Shown piece by piece: positions 39,452-49,136 of a stretch of 64,000 nt of DNA. The notes beneath the pieces are model-generated. The model was not told the origin of the DNA and ran no database searches. It saw only the letters and a program-made list of their open reading frames with translations. The stretch comes from Streptomyces iakyrus (GTDB lineage: Bacteria; Actinomycetota; Actinomycetes; Streptomycetales; Streptomycetaceae). The translations under genes and the position numbers were made by a program. Where the stretch lies: positions 1 through 64,000 of the forward strand of contig NZ_JNXI01000021.1 in the NCBI RefSeq assembly GCF_000717055.1, written 5' to 3'. The stretch's first letter is position 1. Each line of letters starts with the position of its first letter.

Positions 39452-41158
39452 GTGAGCACCCCGCTCGACCACGAGTTCGTCCGCGCGGCGGCCCGCGCCG
39501 CCGACCGGCCGGCCGCCCCGCTGGCGGCCGCCCCCGACGAGGAACCCGCCGGTGTGCCCCACCGCGCGCTGGCACGCCGGGTGAAGACCCTGATCGCCGC
39601 GTACCGGTCCCCGGACTCGGCCCTGCACGGCAGCGGGCAGGCTCTCGCCGCCGCGACGACCCAGCTCCGCGCCCTGCGCGCCGCGCAGACGGACACCGGC
39701 CTGTTCGCCGGCGGCGACAACGTGCAGTCACCGCCGGACTCCGGATTCACCGTCAACGACGTGTGCGACGCGCACGTCCTCGCCGCCGGCGCGGGGCCGG
39801 AACTGCGCGACGTCACGGCCACGCTCGCCGAGATCGCCCGTGCCGCCTCCGGCAGTCTCCTGACCGGCGGGGTGCACACCCCGAACCACCGCTGGGAGCT
39901 GTGCGCCGCGCTGGCCCGGCTGCACCGGTCGTTCCCCGACGACCGGCTGCTCGACCGCATCGAGGAGTGGCTCGCCGAGGGCGTCGACATCGACGCGGAG
40001 GGCCTGTACTCGGAACGCAGCGCCAACTACGCGGCCCACGTGTCCAACCCTTCGCTGCTGCTGCTGGCCGACGTCCTCGGCCGCGCCGACCTGCTGGACG
40101 CCGTCGAACGCAATCTCGCCACGACCCTGGACCTCATCCGGCCGGACGGCACGGTGGAGACCGTCCACTCGCGCCGGCAGGACCAGAACCGCCCGTTCCC
40201 GCTGGCGCCCTACCTGCCGCACTACCGGCTGCTCGCGATCCGCACCGGCCGGGGCGACTTCAGCCGGGCGGCGCGGCTGGCGGCCGCCGGCGGCATCGAC
40301 GACCCCGACCTGCTCGCCGAGGCCCTCCTCGCCCCGGACCTGACCCGCGTCCTGCCGGCACCGGACGCGGAGCCCCTTCCGCGTGACCGGTACCTCACCA
40401 CCGCGCGTCTGGCCGCCCGCGCCTCGGCCACCGCGCACACGGTGGTGTACGGCGGCTCCGACGTGCCCGAGCACCGGCGCATCCGCTCGGGCCTCGCGTG
40501 CAATCCCACCTTCCTGCGTCTGTTCGCCGGTGACGCGGTCCTCGACGCGGTCCGGCTCTCCCGGGGATTCTTCGACCTGGGCCCGTTCCGTGCCGCCGAG
40601 ATGCAGCGGTCCGCCGCCCACCGGTACCGGCTCACCGAAACCCTCACGGCCGCCTACTACCAGCCGCTGCCGACGGACCGGCGGCGGGACGACGGCGTCT
40701 ACCGGCTCGCGGACGAGGGGCGCTTCTCGGCCGCGATGGCCTTCTCGGACCGGCCTCGGGACGAGGTCTCCCACACCACCCGTATCGAGGTGGACCTGCG
40801 GGAGGACGGTGCCGACCTGCGCATCGACATCAGCGGACCACGGGTGCCCTGGGCCCTCGAACTGACCTTCCGCCCGGGGGGCGAGCCGGAGGGCGCCGTC
40901 CCCGTCGGCGACGGACGCTGGTGCCTGGCGGCCGGGCCGATGACCTACCGGGCCGGGGGCGACGAGATCCGCGTCGAGGCCGTCGTCGAGGCGGGCGAAC
41001 CCCTGGCCGGGCCGGACCGGAGCGATGTGCTGCGGTACGACCCGGGGCAGGACTACACCGTGGTGGGCGGCACCGACGCGACGACCGGGAACCGCGTCTA
41101 CATCGGGGGACACGGCCCGCAGACACTCACCGTCGCACTGCGCGCCCGCCGGTCCTGA
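39452..41158 (+). CDS. Uncharacterised 568-residue protein, possible (alpha/alpha)-toroid glycan-active enzyme
   Basis: A soluble protein without signal peptide, translationally coupled to the transporter (2-bp gap, GTG start, AAGGA upstream). The first two thirds look helical, with GGVHTPNHRWELCAALARL, SERSANYAAHVSNPSLLLLA and DGTVETVHSRRQDQNRPF, which resemble active-site helices of heparinase-II/III-like or alginate-lyase-like toroids. The last third is beta-rich (FSAAMAFSDRPRDEVSHTTR onward to the end). It probably processes the imported oligosaccharide inside the cell. I cannot assign it to a known lyase or hydrolase family from sequence alone. Confidence 0.7.
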   Translation: MSTPLDHEFVRAAARAADRPAAPLAAAPDEEPAGVPHRALARRVKTLIAAYRSPDSALHGSGQALAAATTQLRALRAAQTDTGLFAGGDNVQSPPDSGFTVNDVCDAHVLAAGAGPELRDVTATLAEIARAASGSLLTGGVHTPNHRWELCAALARLHRSFPDDRLLDRIEEWLAEGVDIDAEGLYSERSANYAAHVSNPSLLLLADVLGRADLLDAVERNLATTLDLIRPDGTVETVHSRRQDQNRPFPLAPYLPHYRLLAIRTGRGDFSRAARLAAAGGIDDPDLLAEALLAPDLTRVLPAPDAEPLPRDRYLTTARLAARASATAHTVVYGGSDVPEHRRIRSGLACNPTFLRLFAGDAVLDAVRLSRGFFDLGPFRAAEMQRSAAHRYRLTETLTAAYYQPLPTDRRRDDGVYRLADEGRFSAAMAFSDRPRDEVSHTTRIEVDLREDGADLRIDISGPRVPWALELTFRPGGEPEGAVPVGDGRWCLAAGPMTYRAGGDEIRVEAVVEAGEPLAGPDRSDVLRYDPGQDYTVVGGTDATTGNRVYIGGHGPQTLTVALRARRS

Positions 41159-41188
41159 GGGAAGCGGACCTGACCCGGGGTCGGCCGG

Positions 41189-41824
41189 TCATACCCCGCC
41201 CGGCACCACCAGGTCCGCCCGTCCCCGGGTCGCCGCGACCAGCTCGGCGTTGCGCTCGTCCGAGCGGGCGACCCAGGCCACCGCCTCCTCGTGCGTCTTG
41301 CCGAACCGCTCGTGACGGGCGACCAGCCGGCGGACACGCTCCCGCTCGGGCAGGTCGCAGAACCACACCTCGTCGAGGAGGGGGCGGACGCGGGGCCAGG
41401 CTCCGGTGGTCAGGAGGAGGTAGTTGCCCTCGGTGACGACCAGACGGGCCGTCGGGTGCACCGGGATCGCGCCCGCGACCGGCTGCTCCAGGACGCGCTC
41501 GAAGCCCGGGGCGTACACGACGTCCCCCGGCTCGTCGCGCAGCCGCCGCAGCAGGGCCGCGTACCCGGCCGCGTCGAACGTCTCGGGCGCGCCCTTGCGG
41601 CTCCGCAGGCCGAGGCGCTCCAGTTCGGCGTCGGCGAGATGGAAGCCGTCCATGGGGACGTGGGCGACCCAGGGGTCACCGGCGTCGTTCAACTCCCGCA
41701 CCAGGCGCTCGGCGAGCGTCGACTTGCCGGCGCCGGGACTGCCCGCGATACCGAGGATCGCGCGCCGGCCGCCCTGAGGAAGGGCCCGGGCACGGTGGAG
41801 GAGGTCGTCGAAGGTGAGCGGCAC
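41189..41824 (-). CDS. Nucleoside/nucleotide kinase family protein (uridine-kinase/PanK fold)
   Basis: A 211-residue P-loop kinase: [20 protein letters not shown] near residue 23, then [36 protein letters not shown] and VTEGNYLLL with [18 protein letters not shown]. It belongs to the group related to uridine and pantothenate kinases, which also contains fructose kinases. It is convergent with the cluster B operon and divergent from the phosphoglucomutase gene. Substrate is probably a nucleoside or sugar. Confidence 0.85.
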   Translation of the reverse strand: MPLTFDDLLHRARALPQGGRRAILGIAGSPGAGKSTLAERLVRELNDAGDPWVAHVPMDGFHLADAELERLGLRSRKGAPETFDAAGYAALLRRLRDEPGDVVYAPGFERVLEQPVAGAIPVHPTARLVVTEGNYLLLTTGAWPRVRPLLDEVWFCDLPERERVRRLVARHERFGKTHEEAVAWVARSDERNAELVAATRGRADLVVPGGV

Positions 41825-41943
41825 AGGGAAAGTCTGTCACCCGGTGGGGGCCGGGGCGCCGTGAGCTCCGCACCCCCGCGCACCCCCCTGCGTGTGGCGT
41901 GCGCCACTCACTGGAAGGTCGCCGGGCGGGGAACGGGTCCCCT

Positions 41944-42681
41944 ATGACGCAGCTCGGTCTTCCCGCACACATCCACGCCTGTCTCTTCGACCTCGACGGC
42001 GTCGTCACCAAGACGGCCGTCGTGCACGCGGCCGCCTGGAAGGAGATGTTCGACGCCTTCCTGCGCGAGCGCGACGGCGCGGACTTCCGGCCGTTCGAGG
42101 CGGCGGACTACGACGAGTACGTCGACGGGCGACCACGCGCCGACGGAGTGCGCACCTTCCTCGCCTCCCGCGGCGTCGACCTGCCCGACGGCGCCCCGGA
42201 CGACCCGCCCGGCGCCGAGACCGTGCACGGACTGGGCAACCGCAAGAACGAGCTGGTCCTGGAGAAGATCCGCACCGACGGCGTCGAGGCCTACGACGGA
42301 ACACTGCGCTATCTGGAGGCGGTCCGGGCCCACGGACTCAGCACCGCGATCGTCTCCTCCAGCGCCAACTGCCGTGACGTGCTCCGCTCGATCGGCGCCG
42401 AGCACTTCTTCGACGTCCGCATCGACGGCGTGGTCGCCGCCGAGCGCAAGCTGCCCGGCAAGCCGCACCCCGACACGTTCCTCGCCGCCGCCGAGGACCT
42501 CGGCGTCGAGCCGGCCGAAGCGGCCGTCTTCGAGGACGCCCTGGCCGGTATGGACGCGGGCCGCGCGGGCCGTTTCGGCTACGTCGTGGGGGTCGACCGG
42601 GTCGGGCAGACCGACGCGCTGTACCGGCACGGCGCCGACATCGTGGTGAAGGACCTCGCCGAACTGGGGGAGACCGAGTGA
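41944..42681 (+). CDS. Beta-phosphoglucomutase-family HAD phosphatase/mutase
   Basis: A 245-residue HAD protein. FDLDGVVT gives nucleophile Asp16 and acid/base Asp18; [11 protein letters not shown] is motif [21 protein letters not shown] has the motif III lysine, and [16 protein letters not shown] has the acidic motif IV. The cap domain contains [20 protein letters not shown]. Its 3' end overlaps the GH65 gene by 4 bp. It converts beta-glucose 1-phosphate, the product of GH65 phosphorylases, to glucose 6-phosphate. Confidence 0.9.
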   Translation: MTQLGLPAHIHACLFDLDGVVTKTAVVHAAAWKEMFDAFLRERDGADFRPFEAADYDEYVDGRPRADGVRTFLASRGVDLPDGAPDDPPGAETVHGLGNRKNELVLEKIRTDGVEAYDGTLRYLEAVRAHGLSTAIVSSSANCRDVLRSIGAEHFFDVRIDGVVAAERKLPGKPHPDTFLAAAEDLGVEPAEAAVFEDALAGMDAGRAGRFGYVVGVDRVGQTDALYRHGADIVVKDLAELGETE

Positions 42682-45032
42682 TCACCCAGCGAGCGTTCAA
42701 CGTCGAGCCCTGGACCGTGCGCGAGACGGAACTCAACCTCGACGTCCTGGCGCAGAGCGAGTCCGTCTTCGCCCTGTCCAACGGCCATGTCGGCTGGCGC
42801 GGCAACCTCGACGAGGGCGAGCCGCACGGCCTGCCCGGCTCCTACCTCAACGGCGTCCACGAACTGCACCCGCTGCCCTACGCCGAGGCCGGCTACGGCT
42901 ACCCGGAGTCCGGCCAGACCTCCATCAACGTCACCAACGGCAAGGTCCTGCGGCTGCTCGTCGACGACGAGCCGTTCGACCTGCGTTATGGGCGGCTCGT
43001 CACCCATGAGCGGATCCTCGACCTGCGGCGGGGCGTCCTGGAACGGGTCTGCGAATGGACCTCCCCGGCCGGCTCGACCGTCCGGGTGCGCTCCACGCGG
43101 CTGGTGTCCCTCACCCAGCGCGCGATAGCCGCCGTGGCGTACGAGGTGGAGCCCGTCGACAGCCGCACCCGGGTGGTCGTCCAGTCCGAACTCGTCGCCA
43201 ACGAGAGCCTGCCCGAGCCGGACGGCGACCCGCGCGCCGCCAAGGCGCTGAAGTCGCCGCTGGAGCCGGAGGAGGACCTCGCCGAGGGCAGCCGGCTGCG
43301 CCTGGTCCACCGCACCCGCCGCAGCGGCCTGCGGGTCGCCGTGGCCGCCGACCACACCGTCACCGGCCCCGAACGGACCACCACGAGCAGCGAGTCCAAC
43401 GTGGACGTGGCCCGGCTGACCATCACCTCCGTCCTGGAACCGGGCGAGCGGCTGCGCGTGGAGAAGCTGGTCGCGCACGGCTGGTCCGGCGTCCGCTCCC
43501 GGCCCGCGATGAGCGACCAGGTCGAGGCGGCCCTGGCGGCGGCCGGACACAGCGGCTGGCAGGGGCTCCTGGAGGACCAGCGGGCCTACCTCGACGACTT
43601 CTGGGCGCGGGCCGACGTCGAGATCGACGGCGACGAAGAGATCCAGCAGGCCGTCCGCTTCGCCCTCTTCCACGTCCTCCAGGCCGGCGCTCGCGCCGAA
43701 CAGCGCGCCATCCCCGCCAAGGGACTCACCGGCTCCGGCTACGACGGCCACGCCTTCTGGGACACCGAGGCGTTCGTGCTGCCCCTGCTCACCTACACCG
43801 CGCCGAAGTCCGCCGCCGAGGCCCTGCGCTGGCGCCTCGACACCCTGCCCGCCGCCCGCGAGCGCGCCGCCCAACTCGGCCTGCGCGGCGCCGCGTTCCC
43901 CTGGCGCACCATCGAGGGCTCGGAGGGCTCGGCCTACTGGCCCGCCGGGACGGCGGCGTTCCACGTGGGCGCCGACATCGCCGACGCCGTCGTGCGGTAC
44001 GTGGCCGTCACCGGCGACGAGACCTTCGAACGCGAGGTCGGCGTGGAGCTGCTGGTGGAGACCGCCCGCCTGTGGCGCTCCCTCGGCCACCACGACGACC
44101 GCGGCACCTTCCACATCGACGGCGTCACCGGACCGGACGAGTACAGCGCCATCGCCGACGACAACACGTACACCAACCTGATGGCCCGGGCGAACCTGCT
44201 GGCCGCCGCCGACGCCTGCAAACGCCACCCCGACGAGGCGGCGCGGCTGGGTGCCGACGAGGAGGAGATGGCCGCCTGGCGGGACGCGGCCGAGGCCATG
44301 AACGTCCCCTACAACGAGGAACTCGGCGTGCACGAGCAGCACGCCGGCTTCACCCGCTACCAGCGCTGGGACTTCGCCCGCACCGGCCCGGACCAGTACC
44401 CGCTGATGCTCCACTTCCCCTACTTCGACCTGTACCGCAAGCAGGTCATCAAGCAGGCGGACCTGGTGCTGGCCATGTACACCTGCGGGGCGTTCTTCGA
44501 GGAGTTCTTCGACGAGGAGCAGATCGCCCGCAACTTCGCCTACTACGAGCCGCTGACCGTCCGCGACTCCTCCCTGTCCGCCTGCGTCCAGGCCGTCATG
44601 GCCGCCCGGTCCGGCCATCTCGACCTGGCCGCCGACTACACGGCCGAGGCGGCGCTGATGGACCTCGGGGACCTGGAGCACAACACCCGCGACGGACTGC
44701 ACATCGCCTCGCTGGCCGGCACCTGGATGGCGCTGGTCGCCGGGTTCGGCGGCATGCGGTGCAGCGACGGCGCCCTGCGGTTCGCGCCCCGCCTGCCCGA
44801 GCGGTACAGCCGGCTCGCCTTCAGGATGGGCTTCCTCGGCCGGTGCCTGCGCGTGGAACTGACCGCCGACCGGGCCACGTACACCCTGACCTCCGGCACG
44901 CCACTGACCATCCGGCACCACGGCATCGAACTGACGGTCGGCGAGGACGCCCCCGTCTCCCTGCCCATCCCCGAGCTGACCCACCGCCCCGCCCCGAGCC
45001 AGCCCCCGCACCGCGCCCCCAACGCCCGCTGA
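42678..45032 (+). CDS. Glycoside hydrolase family 65 phosphorylase (trehalose/kojibiose/maltose type)
   Basis: A 784-residue GH65 protein: N-terminal beta-sandwich ([20 protein letters not shown]), then the catalytic (alpha/alpha)6 barrel with [19 protein letters not shown], and general acid Glu488 in VTGPDEYS, the same position as in characterised maltose phosphorylase. [10 protein letters not shown] helps bind phosphate, and a C-terminal sheet domain ends at 784. Overlap with the mutase gene marks an operon that breaks alpha-glucosides by phosphorolysis to glucose and beta-glucose 1-phosphate. Which disaccharide is used cannot be read from sequence. GTG start. Confidence 0.92.
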   Translation: MITQRAFNVEPWTVRETELNLDVLAQSESVFALSNGHVGWRGNLDEGEPHGLPGSYLNGVHELHPLPYAEAGYGYPESGQTSINVTNGKVLRLLVDDEPFDLRYGRLVTHERILDLRRGVLERVCEWTSPAGSTVRVRSTRLVSLTQRAIAAVAYEVEPVDSRTRVVVQSELVANESLPEPDGDPRAAKALKSPLEPEEDLAEGSRLRLVHRTRRSGLRVAVAADHTVTGPERTTTSSESNVDVARLTITSVLEPGERLRVEKLVAHGWSGVRSRPAMSDQVEAALAAAGHSGWQGLLEDQRAYLDDFWARADVEIDGDEEIQQAVRFALFHVLQAGARAEQRAIPAKGLTGSGYDGHAFWDTEAFVLPLLTYTAPKSAAEALRWRLDTLPAARERAAQLGLRGAAFPWRTIEGSEGSAYWPAGTAAFHVGADIADAVVRYVAVTGDETFEREVGVELLVETARLWRSLGHHDDRGTFHIDGVTGPDEYSAIADDNTYTNLMARANLLAAADACKRHPDEAARLGADEEEMAAWRDAAEAMNVPYNEELGVHEQHAGFTRYQRWDFARTGPDQYPLMLHFPYFDLYRKQVIKQADLVLAMYTCGAFFEEFFDEEQIARNFAYYEPLTVRDSSLSACVQAVMAARSGHLDLAADYTAEAALMDLGDLEHNTRDGLHIASLAGTWMALVAGFGGMRCSDGALRFAPRLPERYSRLAFRMGFLGRCLRVELTADRATYTLTSGTPLTIRHHGIELTVGEDAPVSLPIPELTHRPAPSQPPHRAPNAR

Positions 45033-45135
45033 CCGCCACTCCCCGTCAGGCGGTTGGCCGAGTACCGCCCTGCATTCCACCGCCCTGCGGGTTAGCTTGA
45101 TCGTGTTTTCCGATCATCAGGGTTAGGGGCGGAAC

Positions 45136-46614
45136 ATGCCTGTGGGCGCCAACGCCATCCTCGTCGGGAGGCGAAGACGCGAACAGCCCACCGGGCCGCG
45201 CGCCGCTTCGGGGGCGCGCGGCAGCCGGCCGCTCGCCGCGCTCGCCGTCGTCTTCACCCTGGCGCAGCTCGCCCTCGTGCGGCCCGTCCTGGGCCTCGGC
45301 TGGGACGAGATCGTCTACGTCAGCCAGGTCACCTCGCACCACCCGGCGGCCTTCTTCAGCGCCCCCCGCTCCCGCGGCGTCCCGCTGCTGGTCGCACCCG
45401 TCGCGTCCTGGTCGTCGTCCGTCCCGCTGCTGCGCGTCTACCTCGCCCTGCTGTCCGGCATCGCGCTCTACCTGGCCCTGCGCTGCTGGCGGGGCCTGTT
45501 CCCGACCCGCGTCCTGGTCGTCGGCGGGGCCCTCTTCGCGTCTCTGTGGGTGACCCTCTTCTACGGCCCGCAGGCCATGCCCAACTACTGGGTCGCGATC
45601 GGAGCCCTGATCAGCGTCGGCTGCTTCCTGCGGGCCCGGGCGGAGCGTTCCTCCCCACGGGTCCTGTCGGGCCTCGCGGCGGGTGCCGCGCTCATGGCGT
45701 GGATGCGTCCCACCGACGCCGCCTACGTGGCCGTGCCGCTGCTGGTCCTCGCCCTGGTGCGCCGCCACGCGCGACTCCTGCTCGTGCTCGTGGCAGGCCT
45801 CGCGGCCGGTGCCGTGCCGTGGGTCATCGAGGCCTACGCCGGCTTCGGCGGGCTGGGGGAGCGGCTGGCGGAGGCCTCCCGGATCCAGGGCGGCCTGGGC
45901 TGGCAGATCGCCGTCGACGACCAGTTGCGCAGTCTGGGCGGACGCGCCCTGTGCCGCCCGTGCACCGGACCGATGCCCACCCCCCTGGTCACCCTCTGGT
46001 GGTTCGCCCTGCCCGTCCTGGCCGGCCTCGGGCTGGCCGTCGCGGTCCGGGCCGGGCGCGCGGGACGGACCCTGGTCCCGCTGGCCTGCGCCGCCACGGC
46101 CGCGCTGCCCTACCTCTTCATGATCGGCTACGCGGCGCCGCGCTTCCTCCAGCCGGCCTACGCGCTGCTCGCGATCCCGGTCGCCGACGCCCTGTGGCAC
46201 CTGGTCAAAACCCGGCGCGGGACCTGGCGCCCGGTGGCCGCCGCGGTCGTCGCGCTCTGCCTGGCCGGGCACCTCGCGGCGCAACTCGCCGTGCTGCACG
46301 GCGCCGTGTCCCGCAACATCGACAGCCGCCGCGACTGGGACCGCACCGCCGACGCCCTGCACCGCCTCGGCGTCCGCCCGCCCTGTCTGCTCACCGGTCA
46401 CGAGGCCATCCCCGTCGGCTACTACGCCGGCTGCTCCTCGGGGGCGACGTCCGGGAACAACGAGAACATCACCGTGGCCGGCATCCTGCGCACCGCGGAC
46501 CGCCTCCCGGTCGCCCACCTCGCCCCGGCCGGCGGCACCCCGCCCCGCTACGCCCGCTCCTGGCCCGTCCACCGGATCTCTGGCCTGGACGTCCGTGTCG
46601 CACCGGGCCCCTGA
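45136..46614 (+). CDS. GT-C-like membrane glycosyltransferase
   Basis: A 492-residue polytopic protein with a basic N-terminus, then GLGWDEIVYVSQVTSHHPAA (the acidic first external loop of GT-C enzymes), several helices, AWMRPTDAAYVAVPLLVLAL, and a C-terminal soluble region with LLTGHEAIPVGYYAGC. It resembles the ArnT/GT39-type group loosely. The acceptor and donor are unknown. It starts 103 bp after the GH65 gene and could be independently transcribed; the gap has only a weak 6-bp hairpin. Confidence 0.7.
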   Translation: MPVGANAILVGRRRREQPTGPRAASGARGSRPLAALAVVFTLAQLALVRPVLGLGWDEIVYVSQVTSHHPAAFFSAPRSRGVPLLVAPVASWSSSVPLLRVYLALLSGIALYLALRCWRGLFPTRVLVVGGALFASLWVTLFYGPQAMPNYWVAIGALISVGCFLRARAERSSPRVLSGLAAGAALMAWMRPTDAAYVAVPLLVLALVRRHARLLLVLVAGLAAGAVPWVIEAYAGFGGLGERLAEASRIQGGLGWQIAVDDQLRSLGGRALCRPCTGPMPTPLVTLWWFALPVLAGLGLAVAVRAGRAGRTLVPLACAATAALPYLFMIGYAAPRFLQPAYALLAIPVADALWHLVKTRRGTWRPVAAAVVALCLAGHLAAQLAVLHGAVSRNIDSRRDWDRTADALHRLGVRPPCLLTGHEAIPVGYYAGCSSGATSGNNENITVAGILRTADRLPVAHLAPAGGTPPRYARSWPVHRISGLDVRVAPGP

Positions 46615-46689
46615 CGCCTCAGGTGACGTTTCCCGCCCGTCCGGCTCAGGTAGGAGTCGGTTGACGGTCACGATCGAGGGGGGAACGGC

Positions 46690-47538
46690 ATGACGGCGAG
46701 CGACCACGAGGGCAGGCTGGGGGAGGAGTTCTTCACTCCGGGGTCCTCGTCGTTCACGGACTTCCTGGCGGCCCACCGCCCCGAGCTGCTGAGCACCCGG
46801 CGCGTCCTGCCGGACGGCGTCCGGGCCGAGGGCGTCCCGCACGGCACGACCGTGCTGGCCCTCACCTACCGGGACGGCGTGCTGATCGCGGGCGACCGGC
46901 GGGCGACGATGGGCAACCTGATCGCCCAGCGCGACCTGGAGAAGGTGCACCCCGCCGACGACCACTGCGCGGTCGCCTTCGCGGGCACCGTCGGGCTCGC
47001 GGTGGACATGGTGAAGCTGTACCAGGTCGAGCTGGCGCACTTCGAGAAGATCGAGGGCATCCCCATGACCCTCGCCGCGAAGGCCACCCGGCTGGCCACG
47101 ATGATCCGGAACAACCTGGGCCAGGCCATGCAGGGCCTCGCCGTCGTCCCGCTGCTGGCCGGCTACGACCCCGCGGCTCCCGAGGGCGCACGGGGCCGCA
47201 TCTTCTCCTTCGACGTCGTCGGCGGCCGCTACGAGAAGTCCGGCTTCCACGCCGAGGGCTCCGGATCGCCGTACGCGCGGGGCGCGTTGAAGAAGCTGTA
47301 CCGGCCGGGCATGTCGCGCCGCGAGGCGGCCCTGGCCGCCCTGCATGCGCTGTACGACGCGGCGGACGACGATTCCGCGACGGGCGGCCCCGACCTCACC
47401 CGCCGCATCTACCCGATCGTCTCCGTCATCACCGAGGACGGTTTCGAGCGGCTGGCCGAGGAGGAGACGGCGGAGCTCAGCCGTGAGATGGTCGAGCAGC
47501 GGCACACCCGGCCGGACGGACCGAACGCCGGGGTGTGA
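46690..47538 (+). CDS. prcB: Proteasome subunit beta, orphan paralogue
   Basis: A 282-residue 20S proteasome beta subunit. The propeptide (residues 1-52) has FFTPGSSSFTDFLAAHRPEL, conserved with streptomycete PrcB. Processing at HG|TTV exposes Thr53 as the nucleophile; Asp17 and Lys33 of the mature numbering (GDRRATMG, RDLEKV) are present, so it should be catalytic. The end ...DDSATGGPDLTRRIYPIV is also conserved. Neighbours are a GT-C protein and a nickel transporter, not the usual pup, dop, prcA and arc genes. This is probably a second beta subunit; an alternative is that the species' only copy moved here. Confidence 0.9.
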   Translation: MTASDHEGRLGEEFFTPGSSSFTDFLAAHRPELLSTRRVLPDGVRAEGVPHGTTVLALTYRDGVLIAGDRRATMGNLIAQRDLEKVHPADDHCAVAFAGTVGLAVDMVKLYQVELAHFEKIEGIPMTLAAKATRLATMIRNNLGQAMQGLAVVPLLAGYDPAAPEGARGRIFSFDVVGGRYEKSGFHAEGSGSPYARGALKKLYRPGMSRREAALAALHALYDAADDDSATGGPDLTRRIYPIVSVITEDGFERLAEEETAELSREMVEQRHTRPDGPNAGV

Positions 47539-47607
47539 CACCCGGCGGGTAGGACGGCCCGCAGGCGGAGTTTTCGGTTCCATGGACAAGACCTGTCGCC
47601 GGCTTTA

Positions 47608-47624
47608 CTGCACATGACTTGCAG
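47608..47624 (+). promoter_or_regulatory. Possible Nur box before the nickel/cobalt permease
   Basis: CTGCAC-ATGAC-TTGCAG follows the remembered Nur consensus tTGCaa-N5-ttGCAA (nickel uptake regulator, Fur family). It lies 65 bp before the permease start. The match is imperfect in the first half-site. Confidence 0.5.
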
Positions 47625-47688
47625 GTACTGGAGGATGGCGCAAGGCTGTCCGCCGCAGCCGTTCATCCGACAGAGAGACCTTCCCCCG

Positions 47689-48855
47689 ATGACGGCCGCC
47701 CCCGAGTCCACTCCGCCCCTCCCCGCCCCGGCCCCCGCCCAGCGCACGGCCTGGCACCGCGTCCGCAGTTCCATGACGCGGCAGGAGTGGACCGGGGCCG
47801 GGGGGATGGCGGCCTTCATCCTGGCCCTGCACGTGATCGGCTGGTTCACCCTCGTCGCGATCGTCGCCCCGGAGCACCACGCCATCGGCGCACAGACCTT
47901 CGGCGTCGGCATCGGCGTCACCGCGTACACCCTCGGCATGCGGCACGCCTTCGACGCCGACCACATCGCCGCCATCGACAACACCACGCGCAAGCTGATG
48001 GGGCAGGGGCAGGGGCAGCGGCCGCTGTCGGTCGGCTTCTGGTTCTCCCTCGGCCACTCCAGCGTCGTCTTCGCCCTGGCCTTCCTGCTCACCCTCGGCG
48101 TGAAGACCCTGGCCGGGCCCGTCCGCGACGACGGCTCCGCGCTGCACGACGTCACCGGCCTGATCGGGACGGCCGTCTCCGGGACGTTCCTCTACCTCAT
48201 CGCGGGCGTCAACCTCGTCATCCTGGCCGGCATCTGGAAGGTGTTCCGCGCCATGCGCTCGGGCCGCTACGACGAGGCCGCCCTGGAGGAACAGCTGGAC
48301 AACCGCGGCTTCATGAACCGCCTCCTGGGCCGGGTCACGAAGTCCGTCTCCAAGCCCTGGCACATGTACCCGCTGGGCCTGCTGTTCGGCCTCGGCTTCG
48401 ACACCGCCACCGAGATCGCCCTGCTCGTCCTGGCCGGCTCCGGCGCCGCCTCCGGGTTGCCCTGGTACGCGATCCTGTGCCTGCCCGTCCTGTTCGCCGC
48501 GGGCATGTGTCTCCTCGACACGGTCGACGGCTCGTTCATGAACTTCGCCTACGGCTGGGCCTTCTCCAAGCCGGTCCGCAAGGTCTACTACAACCTCACC
48601 ATCACCGGCCTGTCCGTCGCCGTGGCCCTCCTCATCGGAACGGTCGAACTCCTCGGCCTCATCGCCGAACGACTCGGCCTGCACGGTCCCTTCTGGGACG
48701 GGATCTCCGGCCTCGACCTCAACGTCCTCGGCTATGTCGTCGTCGCCCTGTTCTTCGCCACCTGGGTGGTGGCGCTGGTGGTGTGGAGGGTCGGGCGCAT
48801 CGAGGAGAAGTGGTCGGGGGGCCTGGCCGGGCCGGAGCGCGGCGTCAGTCCATGA
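47689..48855 (+). CDS. Nickel/cobalt transporter (NiCoT, HoxN/NixA family)
   Basis: A 388-residue permease with the signature RHAFDADHIAAIDNTTR (HAFDADH) in helix II, then FSLGHSSVVFALAFLL, LGFDTATEIALL and LFAAGMCLLDTVDGSFMNFAY. These residues bind and pass the metal. ATG 47689 is chosen because the family begins there and GAGAGACC is suitably placed. Nickel supplies urease, superoxide dismutase or hydrogenase; none is adjacent. A possible Nur box precedes it. Confidence 0.92.
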   Translation: MTAAPESTPPLPAPAPAQRTAWHRVRSSMTRQEWTGAGGMAAFILALHVIGWFTLVAIVAPEHHAIGAQTFGVGIGVTAYTLGMRHAFDADHIAAIDNTTRKLMGQGQGQRPLSVGFWFSLGHSSVVFALAFLLTLGVKTLAGPVRDDGSALHDVTGLIGTAVSGTFLYLIAGVNLVILAGIWKVFRAMRSGRYDEAALEEQLDNRGFMNRLLGRVTKSVSKPWHMYPLGLLFGLGFDTATEIALLVLAGSGAASGLPWYAILCLPVLFAAGMCLLDTVDGSFMNFAYGWAFSKPVRKVYYNLTITGLSVAVALLIGTVELLGLIAERLGLHGPFWDGISGLDLNVLGYVVVALFFATWVVALVVWRVGRIEEKWSGGLAGPERGVSP

Positions 48856-49039
48856 CCGCCATGGCGCAGGCGAGGGCGAGGGCCGCCACGGAAGCGAGGA
48901 CGAGGACGAGGACGGCACCCGCGATCACGACCGTCCCGAACAGCCCCGTCACCACGGACAGCCCGAGCCGGGCGACCCGACGCCCGCGCGCTGCCTCCCG
49001 GGCCACGTCGCCGTGCTCGTACCAGCCGTCTTCAGCCAT
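48845..49039 (-). CDS. Small membrane protein, 64 residues
   Basis: MAEDGWYEHGDVAREAARGR then a hydrophobic segment LGLSVVTGLFGTVVIAGAVL continuing to a short end. GGGAGG stands well before ATG 49039; the GTG one codon earlier is too close to it. Its 3' end overlaps the NiCoT gene by 11 bp on the opposite strand. No function recognised. Confidence 0.55.
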   Translation of the reverse strand: MAEDGWYEHGDVAREAARGRRVARLGLSVVTGLFGTVVIAGAVLVLVLASVAALALACAMAVMD

Positions 49040-49136
49040 CACACCCTCCCGGCGGGGAGACTACAGCCGGCCGTCTCCCTGATCGGCAGCCACCGGTGCC
49101 CGCGTACCCGCGGGCCGACGCAGCCTTCCCCGCCGC

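Noticed and set aside
42579-45080. Reverse-strand open frame of 833 codons opposite the GH65 gene
   Set aside because: It reads as low-complexity Gly/Arg/Val/His sequence, has no domain, and mirrors the wobble bias of the real forward gene.
45033-45135. Terminator between GH65 and the GT-C gene
   Set aside because: Only a 6-bp ACCGCC/GGCGGT stem is present, too weak to call.
45046-47589. Reverse-strand open frame of 847 codons opposite the GT-C and prcB genes
   Set aside because: Antisense shadow; both forward genes have clear motifs and start signals.
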